From assembly GCF_014837055.1 (NCBI RefSeq), contig NZ_JACSPQ010000002.1, forward strand, positions 186,001 through 250,000: a stretch of 64,000 nucleotides of DNA. Reading direction: 5' to 3'. The notes beneath the pieces were generated by a model. It was not told the origin of the DNA, did no database searches, and saw only the letters and a list, made by a program, of their open reading frames with translations. The stretch's first letter is position 1. Every line of letters starts with the position of its first letter. Below are positions 1-8,240 of this stretch, piece after piece. This DNA comes from Phocaeicola faecium. GTDB taxonomy: Bacteria; Bacteroidota; Bacteroidia; Bacteroidales; Bacteroidaceae. The position numbers and the translations under genes were made by a program.

Positions 1-1293
1 ACGGTTTAACGAAATGTTTACGTCCGGCAAAGTCATGTTGATAGAGGAGTCTCTGGTATTCTGAGTAATGTTAAATGTTCCTGAAATATTCAAACCTATT
101 TCCGGAAAAGTACGCGAATAACTTACACTGGATGCTTTAGTGTTTTGTGAATATGCCTGCGGATTATACAATGTACTCAAACTTGAACGGTCATAACTGC
201 TGGTAGCAAAATTGACACTTGCCGAGAATGAGCTGTTCGGATTGGCTTTGGCATCCTGACGGTGGCTCCACTGAATGCGGAAGTCTTTCGATACTGAATA
301 GTCGGGCATACCCTTTTCACCGGTTTTGGTTACCAGATAGCTGGCATTGAATGATCCGCTGAACTTATAACGCTTGTTGTAATTCGAAGCAGCTGAGAGT
401 CCCCACGACCCTTTGGTAAAGATTTCTCCCAATACCTTTAAGTCCATCTGGTCGCTAATGGCAAAATAATATCCTCCGTCGCGCAGGTAAAATCCTCGGT
501 TCATTTCATCTCCGTACGTAGGCATAATGAATCCTGAAGAATAACTGCTGTTGAACGGGAAGAAACCAAACGGGACGGCGATGGGCAGTGGAACATCTTC
601 TACTACTAACTGCGCCGGGCCGAAAACCACGTTTTTCTTTGGGCGTACTTTCGCCATGGCGAGTTTCAGGTAGAAGTGAGGATGGTCATGGTTATCGCAG
701 GTGGTATATTTTCCGTGACGCATGTAGATTTCATCATCTGCACCTTTTTTACCTTCCTCACTGGTAACATATCCTTCGCCCTGCTGTGTTACAATGTTGT
801 TGATAAATCCTTTTTTGGTTTTGAAGTTGTAACGCATGATTTTCGATTCGTAAGGCGTTTCGCCATCTTTGAAAATCGGCAATCCTGTTTCTACACCGGC
901 AGTGTCTGCCACGCCTCGGGCATATACCGTACTGCTATCCATATTCATAGATATGATAGCCGAAGTAAGTTCGATATTTTGGTATGTTACTTTTCCCTCA
1001 CCATACAGATGGGCATATCCTTCTTTTGTGAATACGATGGAGTCGGCAGCTTCGTATACTACCGGCGCGTCGAGCGGTTCTTTCTTTTCATTGTCCGTAG
1101 AGTCTAAAGCCAGCGAGTCGAGCATCAGCGAGTCTGACACAAGCGAATCTCTCTGTAAGGAGTCGGTGGCAACCACTTTGTTTTGTCGTGCCCTCTTTCC
1201 CCTTACACGCTGGGCTTCGGCGTAGAACGAAAAGAAAAAGCCCACGAAAAATAAGGATATCAGAATGTATGTAGTTCTTCTAAATGATGTCAT
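1..1293 (-). CDS. lptD: LptD-like LPS assembly outer-membrane protein, 3'-truncated by the window edge
   Basis: The 431 codons seen are the N-terminal part of an LPS-assembly (OstA/LptD-type) protein. LptD is the outer-membrane barrel that inserts LPS delivered through the periplasm. Residues 1-28 form a signal peptide ending in AEAQ. A Ser/Asp-rich linker follows at about 43-66 and then a beta-rich LptA/OstA-like region from about residue 70. The rest looks like a long beta-barrel with alternating aromatic strands, of which the C-terminus lies beyond base 1. The ATG at 1293 follows a TAnnTTTG box by about 30 nt, which supports this start. The HD-domain gene lies 92 nt upstream on the same strand. 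Family assignment comes from domain pattern and Bacteroidales precedent; the barrel is incomplete. Confidence 0.72.
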   Translation of the reverse strand, partial: MTSFRRTTYILISLFFVGFFFSFYAEAQRVRGKRARQNKVVATDSLQRDSLVSDSLMLDSLALDSTDNEKKEPLDAPVVYEAADSIVFTKEGYAHLYGEGKVTYQNIELTSAIISMNMDSSTVYARGVADTAGVETGLPIFKDGETPYESKIMRYNFKTKKGFINNIVTQQGEGYVTSEEGKKGADDEIYMRHGKYTTCDNHDHPHFYLKLAMAKVRPKKNVVFGPAQLVVEDVPLPIAVPFGFFPFNSSYSSGFIMPTYGDEMNRGFYLRDGGYYFAISDQMDLKVLGEIFTKGSWGLSAASNYNKRYKFSGSFNASYLVTKTGEKGMPDYSVSKDFRIQWSHRQDAKANPNSSFSASVNFATSSYDRSSLSTLYNPQAYSQNTKASSVSYSRTFPEIGLNISGTFNITQNTRDSSINMTLPDVNISLNR

Positions 1294-1322
1294 CACTAAT
1301 TATTTACAGAACATAATGCCTG

Positions 1323-1330
1323 CAAAAGTA
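1323..1330 (-). promoter_or_regulatory. Bacteroides-type -7 box (TACTTTTG) before the LptD-like gene
   Basis: On the minus strand TACTTTTG fits TAnnTTTG and lies about 30 nt before the ATG at 1293. No TTTG at the ideal 19-21 nt distance is visible, so the call rests on the -7 element alone. Confidence 0.45.
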
Positions 1331-1385
1331 AGCATTCTGCCCCAAATAAAAGCGAAAGCTCCGGTTTTTAATGTATTTTTTTATT

Positions 1386-1922
1386 CTATAAGAACAACTT
1401 ACACCATGTATCGAAGCGTATCACCCCTTCTTCGCCATGTTTTTCGATGCTTTTGCGTGCCTTTTCGATGCTTTTTTCACGGTCAAGGTGCGTTTTCGAG
1501 AAAAACTTGTCGGCGAAGCAGATAATCTGTTCTTCCAAGCTGAGCGGAATCATTTCGCGGTGAGGAATGGGAAGATTTTGTTCTTCAATACGTTGTAGTG
1601 AAATACCTGCGCCCGTATGTCGTTCGCAAACCAAAGCGTGGCGCGGATATCCTTCGGCTTTCAGGAGTTCTGAACCTAAATAGCCGTGACAGATGTAAGG
1701 GTGTGTACCGAAGCAGTATATTTCTTTCGCGTCGGTCTGGAAGATTCCGATGTCGTGCAGCATGGCAGCTTCTTCGATAAACTGCAAGTCCAGCTCCAGT
1801 TCGGGATGCCTGCGAGCCATATCCAGTGCCTTATCGGTTACCGAGCGGCTATGAGTAATCAGAATATGCTTTAGTTCGCTGTCTTCCGGGTAATATTTGT
1901 TTATCAAGTCAATCGGATTCAT
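1386..1922 (-). CDS. HD-domain phosphohydrolase-family protein
   Basis: A 178-residue soluble protein with the HD superfamily metal-binding pattern: His24, the His56-Asp57 pair (in MLHDIG), His79 and His102 (in ERHTG). HD proteins are metal-dependent phosphohydrolases, often acting on nucleotides, but the substrate cannot be told here. There is no signal peptide or membrane segment, so it is cytosolic. A TACCTTTG box 27 nt upstream of the ATG gives it a promoter of its own. It precedes the LptD-like gene, with a separate -7 box in the 92-nt gap, so co-transcription is possible but not needed. Length suits a stand-alone HD domain. Confidence 0.85.
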   Translation of the reverse strand: MNPIDLINKYYPEDSELKHILITHSRSVTDKALDMARRHPELELDLQFIEEAAMLHDIGIFQTDAKEIYCFGTHPYICHGYLGSELLKAEGYPRHALVCERHTGAGISLQRIEEQNLPIPHREMIPLSLEEQIICFADKFFSKTHLDREKSIEKARKSIEKHGEEGVIRFDTWCKLFL

Positions 1923-1948
1923 GGTTTTTACTTTTGGTATTTTGTTGG

Positions 1949-1956
1949 CAAAGGTA
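1949..1956 (-). promoter_or_regulatory. Bacteroides-type -7 box (TACCTTTG) before the HD-domain gene
   Basis: TACCTTTG on the minus strand, 27 nt before the ATG at 1922. No -33 box is found at consensus spacing. Confidence 0.5.
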
Positions 1957-1999
1957 ATGTTTTAATTGATTCCGTTGCCATACAATCTTTTTTTCGTTA

Positions 2000-4393
2000 C
2001 TATAATCTATCTATTTCATTGAAATGGCTGCTATGCTTGCTGCTTTTTTCACGACCGAATCTGTAAGTAATGTTCAGTTTGACTTGTCTTGATTCGCTCT
2101 TGCCCCAGTTCCATAACTTGAAACCGCTGAACGAACTGTAATTATCCCAACGATTGGTCCAGAAAATATCACTCATGGCGAGGTTTATCGTCCATTTCCG
2201 GTTAGCAAAACTCTTACTGAATCCAATGTCTACATATCCCGATGGTTCGATGTATTCATTCGATGCTCCTAATCGTTTTGTGCTGTACGAACCGTTCAGT
2301 TCCATTTGGATTTGCCACGGCAGGCGGATGGTATTCTGTATTGAGAAGATGCCGGCAAAACCGTCCAGATTAAATAGACGGAATCGGTCGAACGCAATGT
2401 CGTTTTTCACGTAATATCCTATCAAGTTCAGATTCATTTCCCACCATTGTGTCGGGGTAATTCCCTGAAATAGCGTAAGCGATATACGTTGTTGCTTACC
2501 GATGTTGCGCGGCGTCATAATCACTTTATTCACCGACAGTGTATCAGTTATCTGAGCTTTGTAGTCTTTCATGTATGAGTACGATGCCGTCAGCGCCGTG
2601 CGTTTATGCGAGTATGTAACAGCGACCCGATGTGTTTTCTGAGGCGTGAGAAACGGATTCCCTTTCCAATATGAGAGTTCATCCAACAGGTATTCGAATG
2701 GATTTAAATCCTGATAAGCCGGGCGATCAATGCGACTGGCGTAACTCAGAGTCAGCGCATGATGATCATTAATCTGATAATTAAGATTGAACGTTGGAAA
2801 AAGATTAAAGTAATCACGCTCGTTTTCTTCATCTCTTTTGCCGCTTACGGCGTGAAGTTTGCCGTCAGAGAAGGTATATTCACCTCGTAGTCCTGCCTCC
2901 AGACTAAGTTTTTCTCCGATGGAATGAGTGTATAAAATATAGGCTGCCAATATTTGCTCTTTATATCGGAAGTCGTTTGACTGGGAGGCATCAATGATTT
3001 CCGCTCCATCTGCCACATTGTAAAACTGATATCCGTTGTCGGCATTGACAGACGAGAATTTAATTCCCGATTTTACTTCGCCGTTCCACAGCGGATGCTG
3101 TTGGTCGTACGACAGAGCGTAGATGTGTATATTCCGGCTATTGACCGATTTGTAGAGGTTATCTTGTGCCACTGTTCCGTTCGGCAATACGTACGTGTTC
3201 GGTTGCAGGTTGCCCGAACCGCCGTCGAACCACGCATAGTTAAAATCTGCAGTGTAGCTCACACCCTCTTTCGGAATAGCCGTGTAGTAAAGATTTCCTC
3301 CGTACCGATTTCCTTTCTGCTTGTAATAATCATTTCCGGCGTAAAGCGTCTGCTCCAGCGTATGGGTTTCAGCATCTCTGATTTTAGTTATGGTATGGGT
3401 CTGTCCCGGTCCGAACAGGGTGTTTATGTCTATGTGTCCGCCGATGGTCTGTTTGTCAGTCAGAGCATATTCCAGATTCAAGCTACCGGATATGGTTTTG
3501 CGCTTGTCTGTGTCTTGGGTAGGACTGTAATAATCTTTCCCGTTTTGGACGCGTTGCATCCCGTAATCCATGTCGTAATAACCGAAAGCATGATTGTAAC
3601 TACCCGATAGACTGATTTTGTTTTGGGTGTAGCTAAACGAAAGTTCTGTATTTTCTCTTAAATTTTTCCAATAAGACACACCATTATTGATGGAAAAGAA
3701 AAAACCTTCTGACTTCTTCCGGTTCATATTGATATTAATAATTCCTCCCGAACCTTCCGCATCGTATTGTGCCGAAGGGTTATGTATTACCTCCACCGAT
3801 GCGACTTCTGCCGACGGCGTAGCTTTCAACAACGTAACTAGTTCGTCTTTTTGCATGTATGTTTGTTTTCCGTTAAGAATGACCAGTACGTTGTTTTTCC
3901 CGCCGATGCTGATATTGTTTTCTCCGTCTACGAAAACGCCCGGTGTTTTTTTCAGTACCTCAAGTGCCGTACTTCCTGCAACAATGCTGCTGTTTTTTGG
4001 AATGAAAATCATTTTCCCCTTTTCGATTTTAATGGAAGGCGACTGCTTTTCACCCACTACTACCACTTCGTCTAATTTGAAATTTTCGGAATGTAACCGG
4101 ATAGTTGGGATAACGGTATCTGATGCTACATAAAAAGGTTGGCTTATATAAGATTGGAAACCAAGACTGCTTATGTAGATTTGCATATTTCCTGTGGCAT
4201 TCAGGGTGTATGTTCCGTCGGGCGAAGTGATACCTTGCCGGATGGCATTTCCGTTTTCGGGATTCATCAATACTACTACGGCTGCATCAAGCGGAGAACC
4301 GATTGAGTCGGTGATTGTGCCTTTTACCAGATGCTGTGCAAACAAGCTAATGCTGGGGAGTAAAAATATTAACGATAGAAGTGCTTTTTTCAT
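2000..4393 (-). CDS. TonB-dependent receptor with carboxypeptidase-regulatory domain (outer-membrane beta-barrel family)
   Basis: A 797-residue outer-membrane receptor. Residues 1-19 are a signal peptide ending in LFA/Q. A carboxypeptidase-D regulatory-like beta-sandwich spans about 22-105, followed by a TonB-box-like DEVVVVGE near 111, a plug domain to about 225 and a beta-barrel to the end. The size, the NPSAQYDAEGSGGIINI segment in the plug and the lack of a SusD partner place it with the stand-alone outer_membrane_beta-barrel (OMP_b-brl_3 type) receptors rather than SusC. It would import an unknown ligand with TonB energy. The protein ends in a polar tail rather than the usual terminal aromatic residue. 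It is divergent from the NamZ-type gene; no TAnnTTTG box was found in front of it. Confidence 0.85.
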   Translation of the reverse strand: MKKALLSLIFLLPSISLFAQHLVKGTITDSIGSPLDAAVVVLMNPENGNAIRQGITSPDGTYTLNATGNMQIYISSLGFQSYISQPFYVASDTVIPTIRLHSENFKLDEVVVVGEKQSPSIKIEKGKMIFIPKNSSIVAGSTALEVLKKTPGVFVDGENNISIGGKNNVLVILNGKQTYMQKDELVTLLKATPSAEVASVEVIHNPSAQYDAEGSGGIININMNRKKSEGFFFSINNGVSYWKNLRENTELSFSYTQNKISLSGSYNHAFGYYDMDYGMQRVQNGKDYYSPTQDTDKRKTISGSLNLEYALTDKQTIGGHIDINTLFGPGQTHTITKIRDAETHTLEQTLYAGNDYYKQKGNRYGGNLYYTAIPKEGVSYTADFNYAWFDGGSGNLQPNTYVLPNGTVAQDNLYKSVNSRNIHIYALSYDQQHPLWNGEVKSGIKFSSVNADNGYQFYNVADGAEIIDASQSNDFRYKEQILAAYILYTHSIGEKLSLEAGLRGEYTFSDGKLHAVSGKRDEENERDYFNLFPTFNLNYQINDHHALTLSYASRIDRPAYQDLNPFEYLLDELSYWKGNPFLTPQKTHRVAVTYSHKRTALTASYSYMKDYKAQITDTLSVNKVIMTPRNIGKQQRISLTLFQGITPTQWWEMNLNLIGYYVKNDIAFDRFRLFNLDGFAGIFSIQNTIRLPWQIQMELNGSYSTKRLGASNEYIEPSGYVDIGFSKSFANRKWTINLAMSDIFWTNRWDNYSSFSGFKLWNWGKSESRQVKLNITYRFGREKSSKHSSHFNEIDRL

Positions 4394-4519
4394 AGATTGG
4401 AGATGTTCGGTTTTTATTAGATTTATATAAAATGATTTATTCGTTATGTTTTTGTTGTTCCTGCAGAGTGTATAAATGAGATGCTATATTGCTGTTCTCT
4501 TGTTTTGTAGTTTTCTTCC

Positions 4520-4549
4520 ATTGCTGTGAAAAATAAAAATGTATCTTTG
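4520..4549 (+). promoter_or_regulatory. Promoter of the NamZ-type gene (ATTG, 18 nt, TATCTTTG)
   Basis: TATCTTTG at 4542-4549 matches TAnnTTTG, and ATTG at 4520-4523 lies 18 nt upstream, close to the usual 19-21 nt. Transcription should begin near 4556. This excludes the in-frame GTG at 4549 as a start codon and favours the ATG at 4582. Confidence 0.7.
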
Positions 4550-4581
4550 TGCAAAGATATGCTATTTATTTTATGTTGGAT

Positions 4582-5751
4582 ATGAAACTTAAAATCTTTC
4601 TGTTCTCATGTATTTGGTTGGTTACGGCGATTCAGGCAGCCGCTCTTCGTACCGGTGCCGAACGTTTGGATGTTTTGCTGCCTCTGATTGAAGGGAAGCG
4701 CGTGTCGCTGGTAGTAAATCAGACATCGCTGTGTGGCGGTGCGCATTTGCTTGATACGCTGTACAGTCGTGGAGTGAAAATCGTGCAGATATTTGCTCCT
4801 GAGCATGGTTTTCGGGGAGATGCCGACGCAGGCGCAACGGTGAAAAACGGTAGAGACGGTAAGACAGGCATTCCGATAACCTCACTTTACGGGAAAAATA
4901 AAAAGCCGCAGCCTGCCCAGCTTGCGGAAACCGATGCGGTGGTTTTCGATATTCAGGACGTGGGAGCGCGCTTCTATACCTATATCAGTACCCTTTATTA
5001 CGTGATGCAGGCTTGCGCCGAACAGGGGAAAGAGGTGGTGGTGCTCGATCGCCCGAACCCGTGTGACTACGTGGACGGTCCGGTGCTGAAGCCTGCGTAT
5101 AAAAGTTTCGTAGGAATGTTGCCTATCCCTGTGGTTCACGGTTGTACCGTAGGCGAGATGGCTCAGATGATAAACGGGGAAGGATGGTTAGGCGCAGGGC
5201 TTACCTGCCCGCTGACAGTGGTAAGCGTGGAAGGGTGGAAGCACGGACAGCCCTATTCGCTTCCGGTAAAACCGTCGCCCAATTTGCCCAACGACCAATC
5301 CATTGCCCTTTATCCCTCGCTGTGTCCCTTCGAGGGAACTTCGGTCAGTATTGGTCGCGGAACGCCTTATCCTTTCCAAGTGTACGGAAGTCCGCAGATG
5401 AAAGTGTTCAGTTTCCGTTTCATGCCCCGCCCCACGAAAGGCTCGGACATGAATCCGCTCCATAAAAACACGTATTGCTACGGGCGAGACCTGCGAGGTG
5501 TATCCGCTCCGAAGGGTTTTTCGTTGCGATATGTGTTAGATGCTTATCGGCATTACCGGAGCTTTACCGATAATCCGGAGAAATCATTCTTCACCCGCCC
5601 CCGTTGGTTCGACTTACTGATGGGAACCAATCAGGTACGCCTCGATATATTGAAAGGAAAGACGGAGGAAGAAATCCGCGCGGCTTGGCAGGAAGACCTG
5701 AACCGTTACCGTGAAATGCGCGGCAAGTATTTGTTGTACGAAGAAGAATAA
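4582..5751 (+). CDS. namZ: DUF1343 (NamZ/YbbC-type) exo-beta-N-acetylmuramidase, exported
   Basis: A 389-residue protein of the DUF1343 family, characterised as exo-beta-N-acetylmuramidase (NamZ) in Bacillus and Tannerella; it removes terminal MurNAc from peptidoglycan fragments. Family blocks seen are VVNQTS, FAPEHGFRG, VFDIQDVGARFYTYI and VLDRPNP in the N-terminal half, and GTSVSIGRGTPYPFQ later. Residues 1-20 (MKLKIFLF...AIQAA) form a signal peptide, so it acts in the periplasm on recycled wall material. I chose the ATG at 4582 over GTG 4549 and ATG 4573 because the -7 box overlaps the GTG and the signal peptide begins at 4582. It converges on nadD with only 24 nt between the stops and no terminator visible. 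Confidence 0.9.
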   Translation: MKLKIFLFSCIWLVTAIQAAALRTGAERLDVLLPLIEGKRVSLVVNQTSLCGGAHLLDTLYSRGVKIVQIFAPEHGFRGDADAGATVKNGRDGKTGIPITSLYGKNKKPQPAQLAETDAVVFDIQDVGARFYTYISTLYYVMQACAEQGKEVVVLDRPNPCDYVDGPVLKPAYKSFVGMLPIPVVHGCTVGEMAQMINGEGWLGAGLTCPLTVVSVEGWKHGQPYSLPVKPSPNLPNDQSIALYPSLCPFEGTSVSIGRGTPYPFQVYGSPQMKVFSFRFMPRPTKGSDMNPLHKNTYCYGRDLRGVSAPKGFSLRYVLDAYRHYRSFTDNPEKSFFTRPRWFDLLMGTNQVRLDILKGKTEEEIRAAWQEDLNRYREMRGKYLLYEEE

Positions 5752-5775
5752 GAGGGATTCAGAGGAGCAAAAATG

Positions 5776-6369
5776 TCAAGATTTGCGGTAAAGTTTTTGC
5801 TCTTCAATCATTTTCCAAACCTCCGGATGCAGGAAGTATCGGATGTCTTTCCCTGCCTCGATGCTACGTCGGATGAATGTAGCACTGATTTCCAGCAAAG
5901 GAGTATCGACGGCTTTGGCACGGGCAGGAAGCGATTCGGGAGCAACCTCATACGGACGGCGCGGATAAATCAGCAGGTGATGATGCGCCAAGATTTCTTC
6001 CGGCGACTTCCATTGCGCAAAAGAGGCCCAATTATCTGCCCCGATGATAAGATAAAACTCGCGGTCGGGATAGGCTTCTGCCAGATGATGAAGCGTATTG
6101 ACCGTATAAGAAGGGCGGGGGAGACGGAACTCGAAATCGGAAGCCACGAAACGCGGATAGCCTGCCACGGCTCTGCGCACCATTTCCAGCCGCAGGTCGT
6201 CGCCCAGCAATTCCGCTTTTTGCTTGAACGGATTCTGAGGAGTGACGAGAAACCATACCTCGTCCACTTCCCCATATTCGCATAAATAATTCGCCAAAGC
6301 CAGATGTCCGATGTGGATCGGATTGAACGAACCGCTGAATACCCCTGTTCTTATAGGCTTTTTTTCCAT
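5776..6369 (-). CDS. nadD: Nicotinate-nucleotide adenylyltransferase
   Basis: NadD converts nicotinate mononucleotide and ATP to deamido-NAD in NAD synthesis. The 197-residue protein starts [15 protein letters not shown] and has the nucleotidyltransferase motif [10 protein letters not shown] at 13-22, with the ATP-binding His19 and His22, and the C-terminal [10 protein letters not shown] form of the (S/T)xxxxR signature. Length is normal for NadD. The frame is open for 40 more codons upstream, but that segment overlaps the small membrane gene and resembles no NadD N-terminus. The ATG at 6369 is therefore preferred. The start overlaps the end of the upstream gene by 19 nt, implying translational coupling in the yicC-gmk-orf-nadD operon. 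Confidence 0.93.
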   Translation of the reverse strand: MEKKPIRTGVFSGSFNPIHIGHLALANYLCEYGEVDEVWFLVTPQNPFKQKAELLGDDLRLEMVRRAVAGYPRFVASDFEFRLPRPSYTVNTLHHLAEAYPDREFYLIIGADNWASFAQWKSPEEILAHHHLLIYPRRPYEVAPESLPARAKAVDTPLLEISATFIRRSIEAGKDIRYFLHPEVWKMIEEQKLYRKS

Positions 6370-6533
6370 TTCCGGTAATTCACGATTTGCCATGCCGCAA
6401 CGAGTATCATGGCTACGGCGATGATATATTCTTGTTTGGCAAGTGCCACGATTCCTACCGCCAGTGCAGCCAGTCCGATGAGGATACACACAATCAGCAT
6501 GAACTGCAGCATCTTTCTTGGGTTTTTTATCAT
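6351..6533 (-). CDS. Small two-helix inner-membrane protein in the gmk-nadD operon
   Basis: Sixty residues with a basic N-terminus (MIKNPRKM), hydrophobic helices at about 9-31 and 34-50, and a basic tail (RKWKK), which predicts a hairpin with both ends in the cytosol. It starts 9 nt after the gmk stop and overlaps the nadD start by 19 nt, so it is translated as part of the operon. I do not recognise a family or function. The compact overlaps and membrane-like composition argue that it is a real gene. Confidence 0.7.
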   Translation of the reverse strand: MIKNPRKMLQFMLIVCILIGLAALAVGIVALAKQEYIIAVAMILVAAWQIVNYRKWKKSL

Positions 6534-6542
6534 ATCCTTTCT

Positions 6543-7106
6543 TTATTGTTTGATGAAGTTACTGATTATTTTTAACGCTTCGGCTTCAGCCGCTTCAAGT
6601 TTGTCATTTATAATTCTTACATCAAACTTGTCGGCGTAGCTCAATTCAAATTCGGCTTTGGCAATGCGGCTCTCTATTACTTCAGGCGCATCCGTTCCGC
6701 GTCCGTTGAGGCGTTTGCGCAGTTCCTCTACCGAAGGCGGCTGAATGAAAACCGACAAGGCGCGGTCGCCATAATATTGTTTGATATTACATCCGCCTAC
6801 CACGTCTACATCGAAAATCACATTCTGTCCTGCTTCTAACTGTTTTTCCACCTGTGCTTTCAGCGTGCCGTAAAAGCGGTCTTTGTAAACCTCTTCGTAT
6901 TCCAGAAATTCGCCGTTGGCAATGCGTTGCCTGAACTCTTCCGGAGTGAGGAAAAAATATTCAACCCCGTTTTGTTCCGTACCGCGGGGCGGACGGCTGG
7001 TTGCCGAGATAGAAAAAGCAAGGTTTAAATTTTGAGTTAGCAGGTAGTTGATGATGGTCGATTTTCCTGAACCCGACGGGGCGGAGAAGATGATTAGTTT
7101 TCCCAT
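6543..7106 (-). CDS. gmk: Guanylate kinase
   Basis: Gmk phosphorylates GMP to GDP with ATP. The 187-residue protein has the P-loop SGSGKST at 11-17, the [19 protein letters not shown]-binding segment near 37-52, [15 protein letters not shown], and the DVDVVGG and RLNGRGTD lid motifs. Length is typical. It begins 2 nt after the yicC stop and is followed by the small membrane gene and nadD, so it is in a four-gene leftward operon. The yicC-gmk pairing is common across bacteria and supports both calls. Confidence 0.96.
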   Translation of the reverse strand: MGKLIIFSAPSGSGKSTIINYLLTQNLNLAFSISATSRPPRGTEQNGVEYFFLTPEEFRQRIANGEFLEYEEVYKDRFYGTLKAQVEKQLEAGQNVIFDVDVVGGCNIKQYYGDRALSVFIQPPSVEELRKRLNGRGTDAPEVIESRIAKAEFELSYADKFDVRIINDKLEAAEAEALKIISNFIKQ

Positions 7107-7108
7107 AC

Positions 7109-7984
7109 TTATAAAACGTTTAAAACTTGTTCTTTTATTTGTTCCAGTTCATCCTTCATCTGCACCACGATATTCTGCATTTCGGCATGATTTGATTTGC
7201 TGCCCGTGGTATTGATTTCACGTCCCATTTCTTGGGCGATGAATCCCAGTTTTTTACCCTGTCCGTGTCCGCCCGCCATTGTTTCGCGGAAATACTTCAG
7301 GTGATTCGTCAAGCGCTGTTTTTCTTCATTGATATCCAGCTTCTCGATGTAATAAATCAATTCCTGCTCCAAGCGGTTTTTGTCATAATCAGTATTCAGC
7401 GTTTTTTCCAATGCTTCGGTAATGCGTTCGCGAACTTTGCTTACCCGTTCTTTTTCAAACGGCTCGATGGATTTCAGAAGACGTTCGATGTTGTCAATTT
7501 TTTCAGTGAATTTTTTCTCTAAGGCTTTGCCCTCCTGCTTTCTGAAATCGGTAAGGTTGGTCAGAGCATCTTCGATTACCTTGCGGACTACCACCCATTC
7601 TTCTTCTTCCAATTCTTGCACATCTACCCGCGTCAGTACATCGGGCATACGAAGCAACGTTGCAAACCAGTCGGCGGGAAGCGGAATGTTACAACTATCG
7701 GAGATTGTCTTTATCTGATTGTAATAATTCTCTATTAAGGCGACGTTTATCGGGGTGGCGATTTCGGCGGTGTCTTTTTCCACCCATAAGCTGAAATCCA
7801 CTTTTCCACGTTCCAATGTCTGTGATACCAAGTTACGGATTTCCATTTCTTTTTCCCGATAAAGAGGAGCGATGCGCGTAGATAAGTCCATCGCCTTGCT
7901 ATTTAGCGATTTTATTTCAACATGAATCTTTTTGCCTCCGAATACGGTTGTCGATTTGCCATATCCGGTCATTGATTGTATCAT
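7109..7984 (-). CDS. yicC: YicC/YloC-family endoribonuclease
   Basis: A 291-residue protein with the family N-terminus MIQSMTGYGK, an EIKSLNSKAMDLSTR segment near 25-39, and the C-terminal FIAQEMGREINTTGSKSNHAEMQ block. YicC proteins are cytosolic endoribonucleases, linked in E. coli to sRNA turnover. It is first in the operon with gmk. A TACCTTTG box at 8010-8017, 26 nt before the ATG, is the likely operon promoter. Confidence 0.93.
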   Translation of the reverse strand: MIQSMTGYGKSTTVFGGKKIHVEIKSLNSKAMDLSTRIAPLYREKEMEIRNLVSQTLERGKVDFSLWVEKDTAEIATPINVALIENYYNQIKTISDSCNIPLPADWFATLLRMPDVLTRVDVQELEEEEWVVVRKVIEDALTNLTDFRKQEGKALEKKFTEKIDNIERLLKSIEPFEKERVSKVRERITEALEKTLNTDYDKNRLEQELIYYIEKLDINEEKQRLTNHLKYFRETMAGGHGQGKKLGFIAQEMGREINTTGSKSNHAEMQNIVVQMKDELEQIKEQVLNVL

Positions 7985-8009
7985 AATTTCTCAATTTTTT
8001 TAGTTGCTG

Positions 8010-8017
8010 CAAAGGTA
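8010..8017 (-). promoter_or_regulatory. Bacteroides-type -7 box (TACCTTTG) of the yicC-gmk-nadD operon
   Basis: TACCTTTG on the minus strand, 26 nt before the yicC ATG. It sits between the gene and array A, so the array lies just upstream of this promoter. Confidence 0.55.
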
Positions 8018-8115
8018 GGAATTTTTATTGAGTGACTGTTTAAGAGCCTGTTTAAATTTTCCGATAAGGTATTCGGTGAAGGAGGAAATCGGGTTGGCTG
8101 TTTGCCCCTGAAAAA

Positions 8116-8203
8116 CTATGGGTAGCGTTGCTTCGTCCAAGCGGTTGCGTTGCCTTGTTCTACCCATAGAATATACTCGTCCTATGGGTAGAATTTTCAG
8201 GTT
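8116..8203. repeat. Array A: four 22-nt tandem units, CWW-N4-WWG family
   Basis: Four contiguous units start at 8116, 8138, 8160 and 8182. Their first ten bases are CTATGGGTAG, CAAGCGGTTG, CTACCCATAG and CTATGGGTAG; the other twelve vary, the first two beginning CGTTG. Unit 3 is the exact reverse complement of units 1 and 4. The neighbouring 22-mers on both sides do not fit the pattern. The array lies in the 256-nt gap between the 3' end of the threonine aldolase gene and the yicC promoter. No coding function is visible. Confidence 0.85.
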
Positions 8204-8240
8204 TTGTTCCTTGTTGAAACAGAGAGTGTTACGCTTTCTC

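Noticed and set aside
4549..4581. GTG start for the NamZ-type gene
   Set aside because: The GTG overlaps the TATCTTTG promoter box, so it would not be in the transcript; the ATG at 4582 also begins the signal peptide.
6370..6489. N-terminal extension of NadD by 40 codons
   Set aside because: It overlaps the small membrane gene in another frame and resembles no NadD N-terminus; the family start motif begins right after ATG 6369.
8116..8203. CRISPR array
   Set aside because: The units are degenerate, contiguous at 22 nt without spacers, only four long, and no cas gene is in the window.
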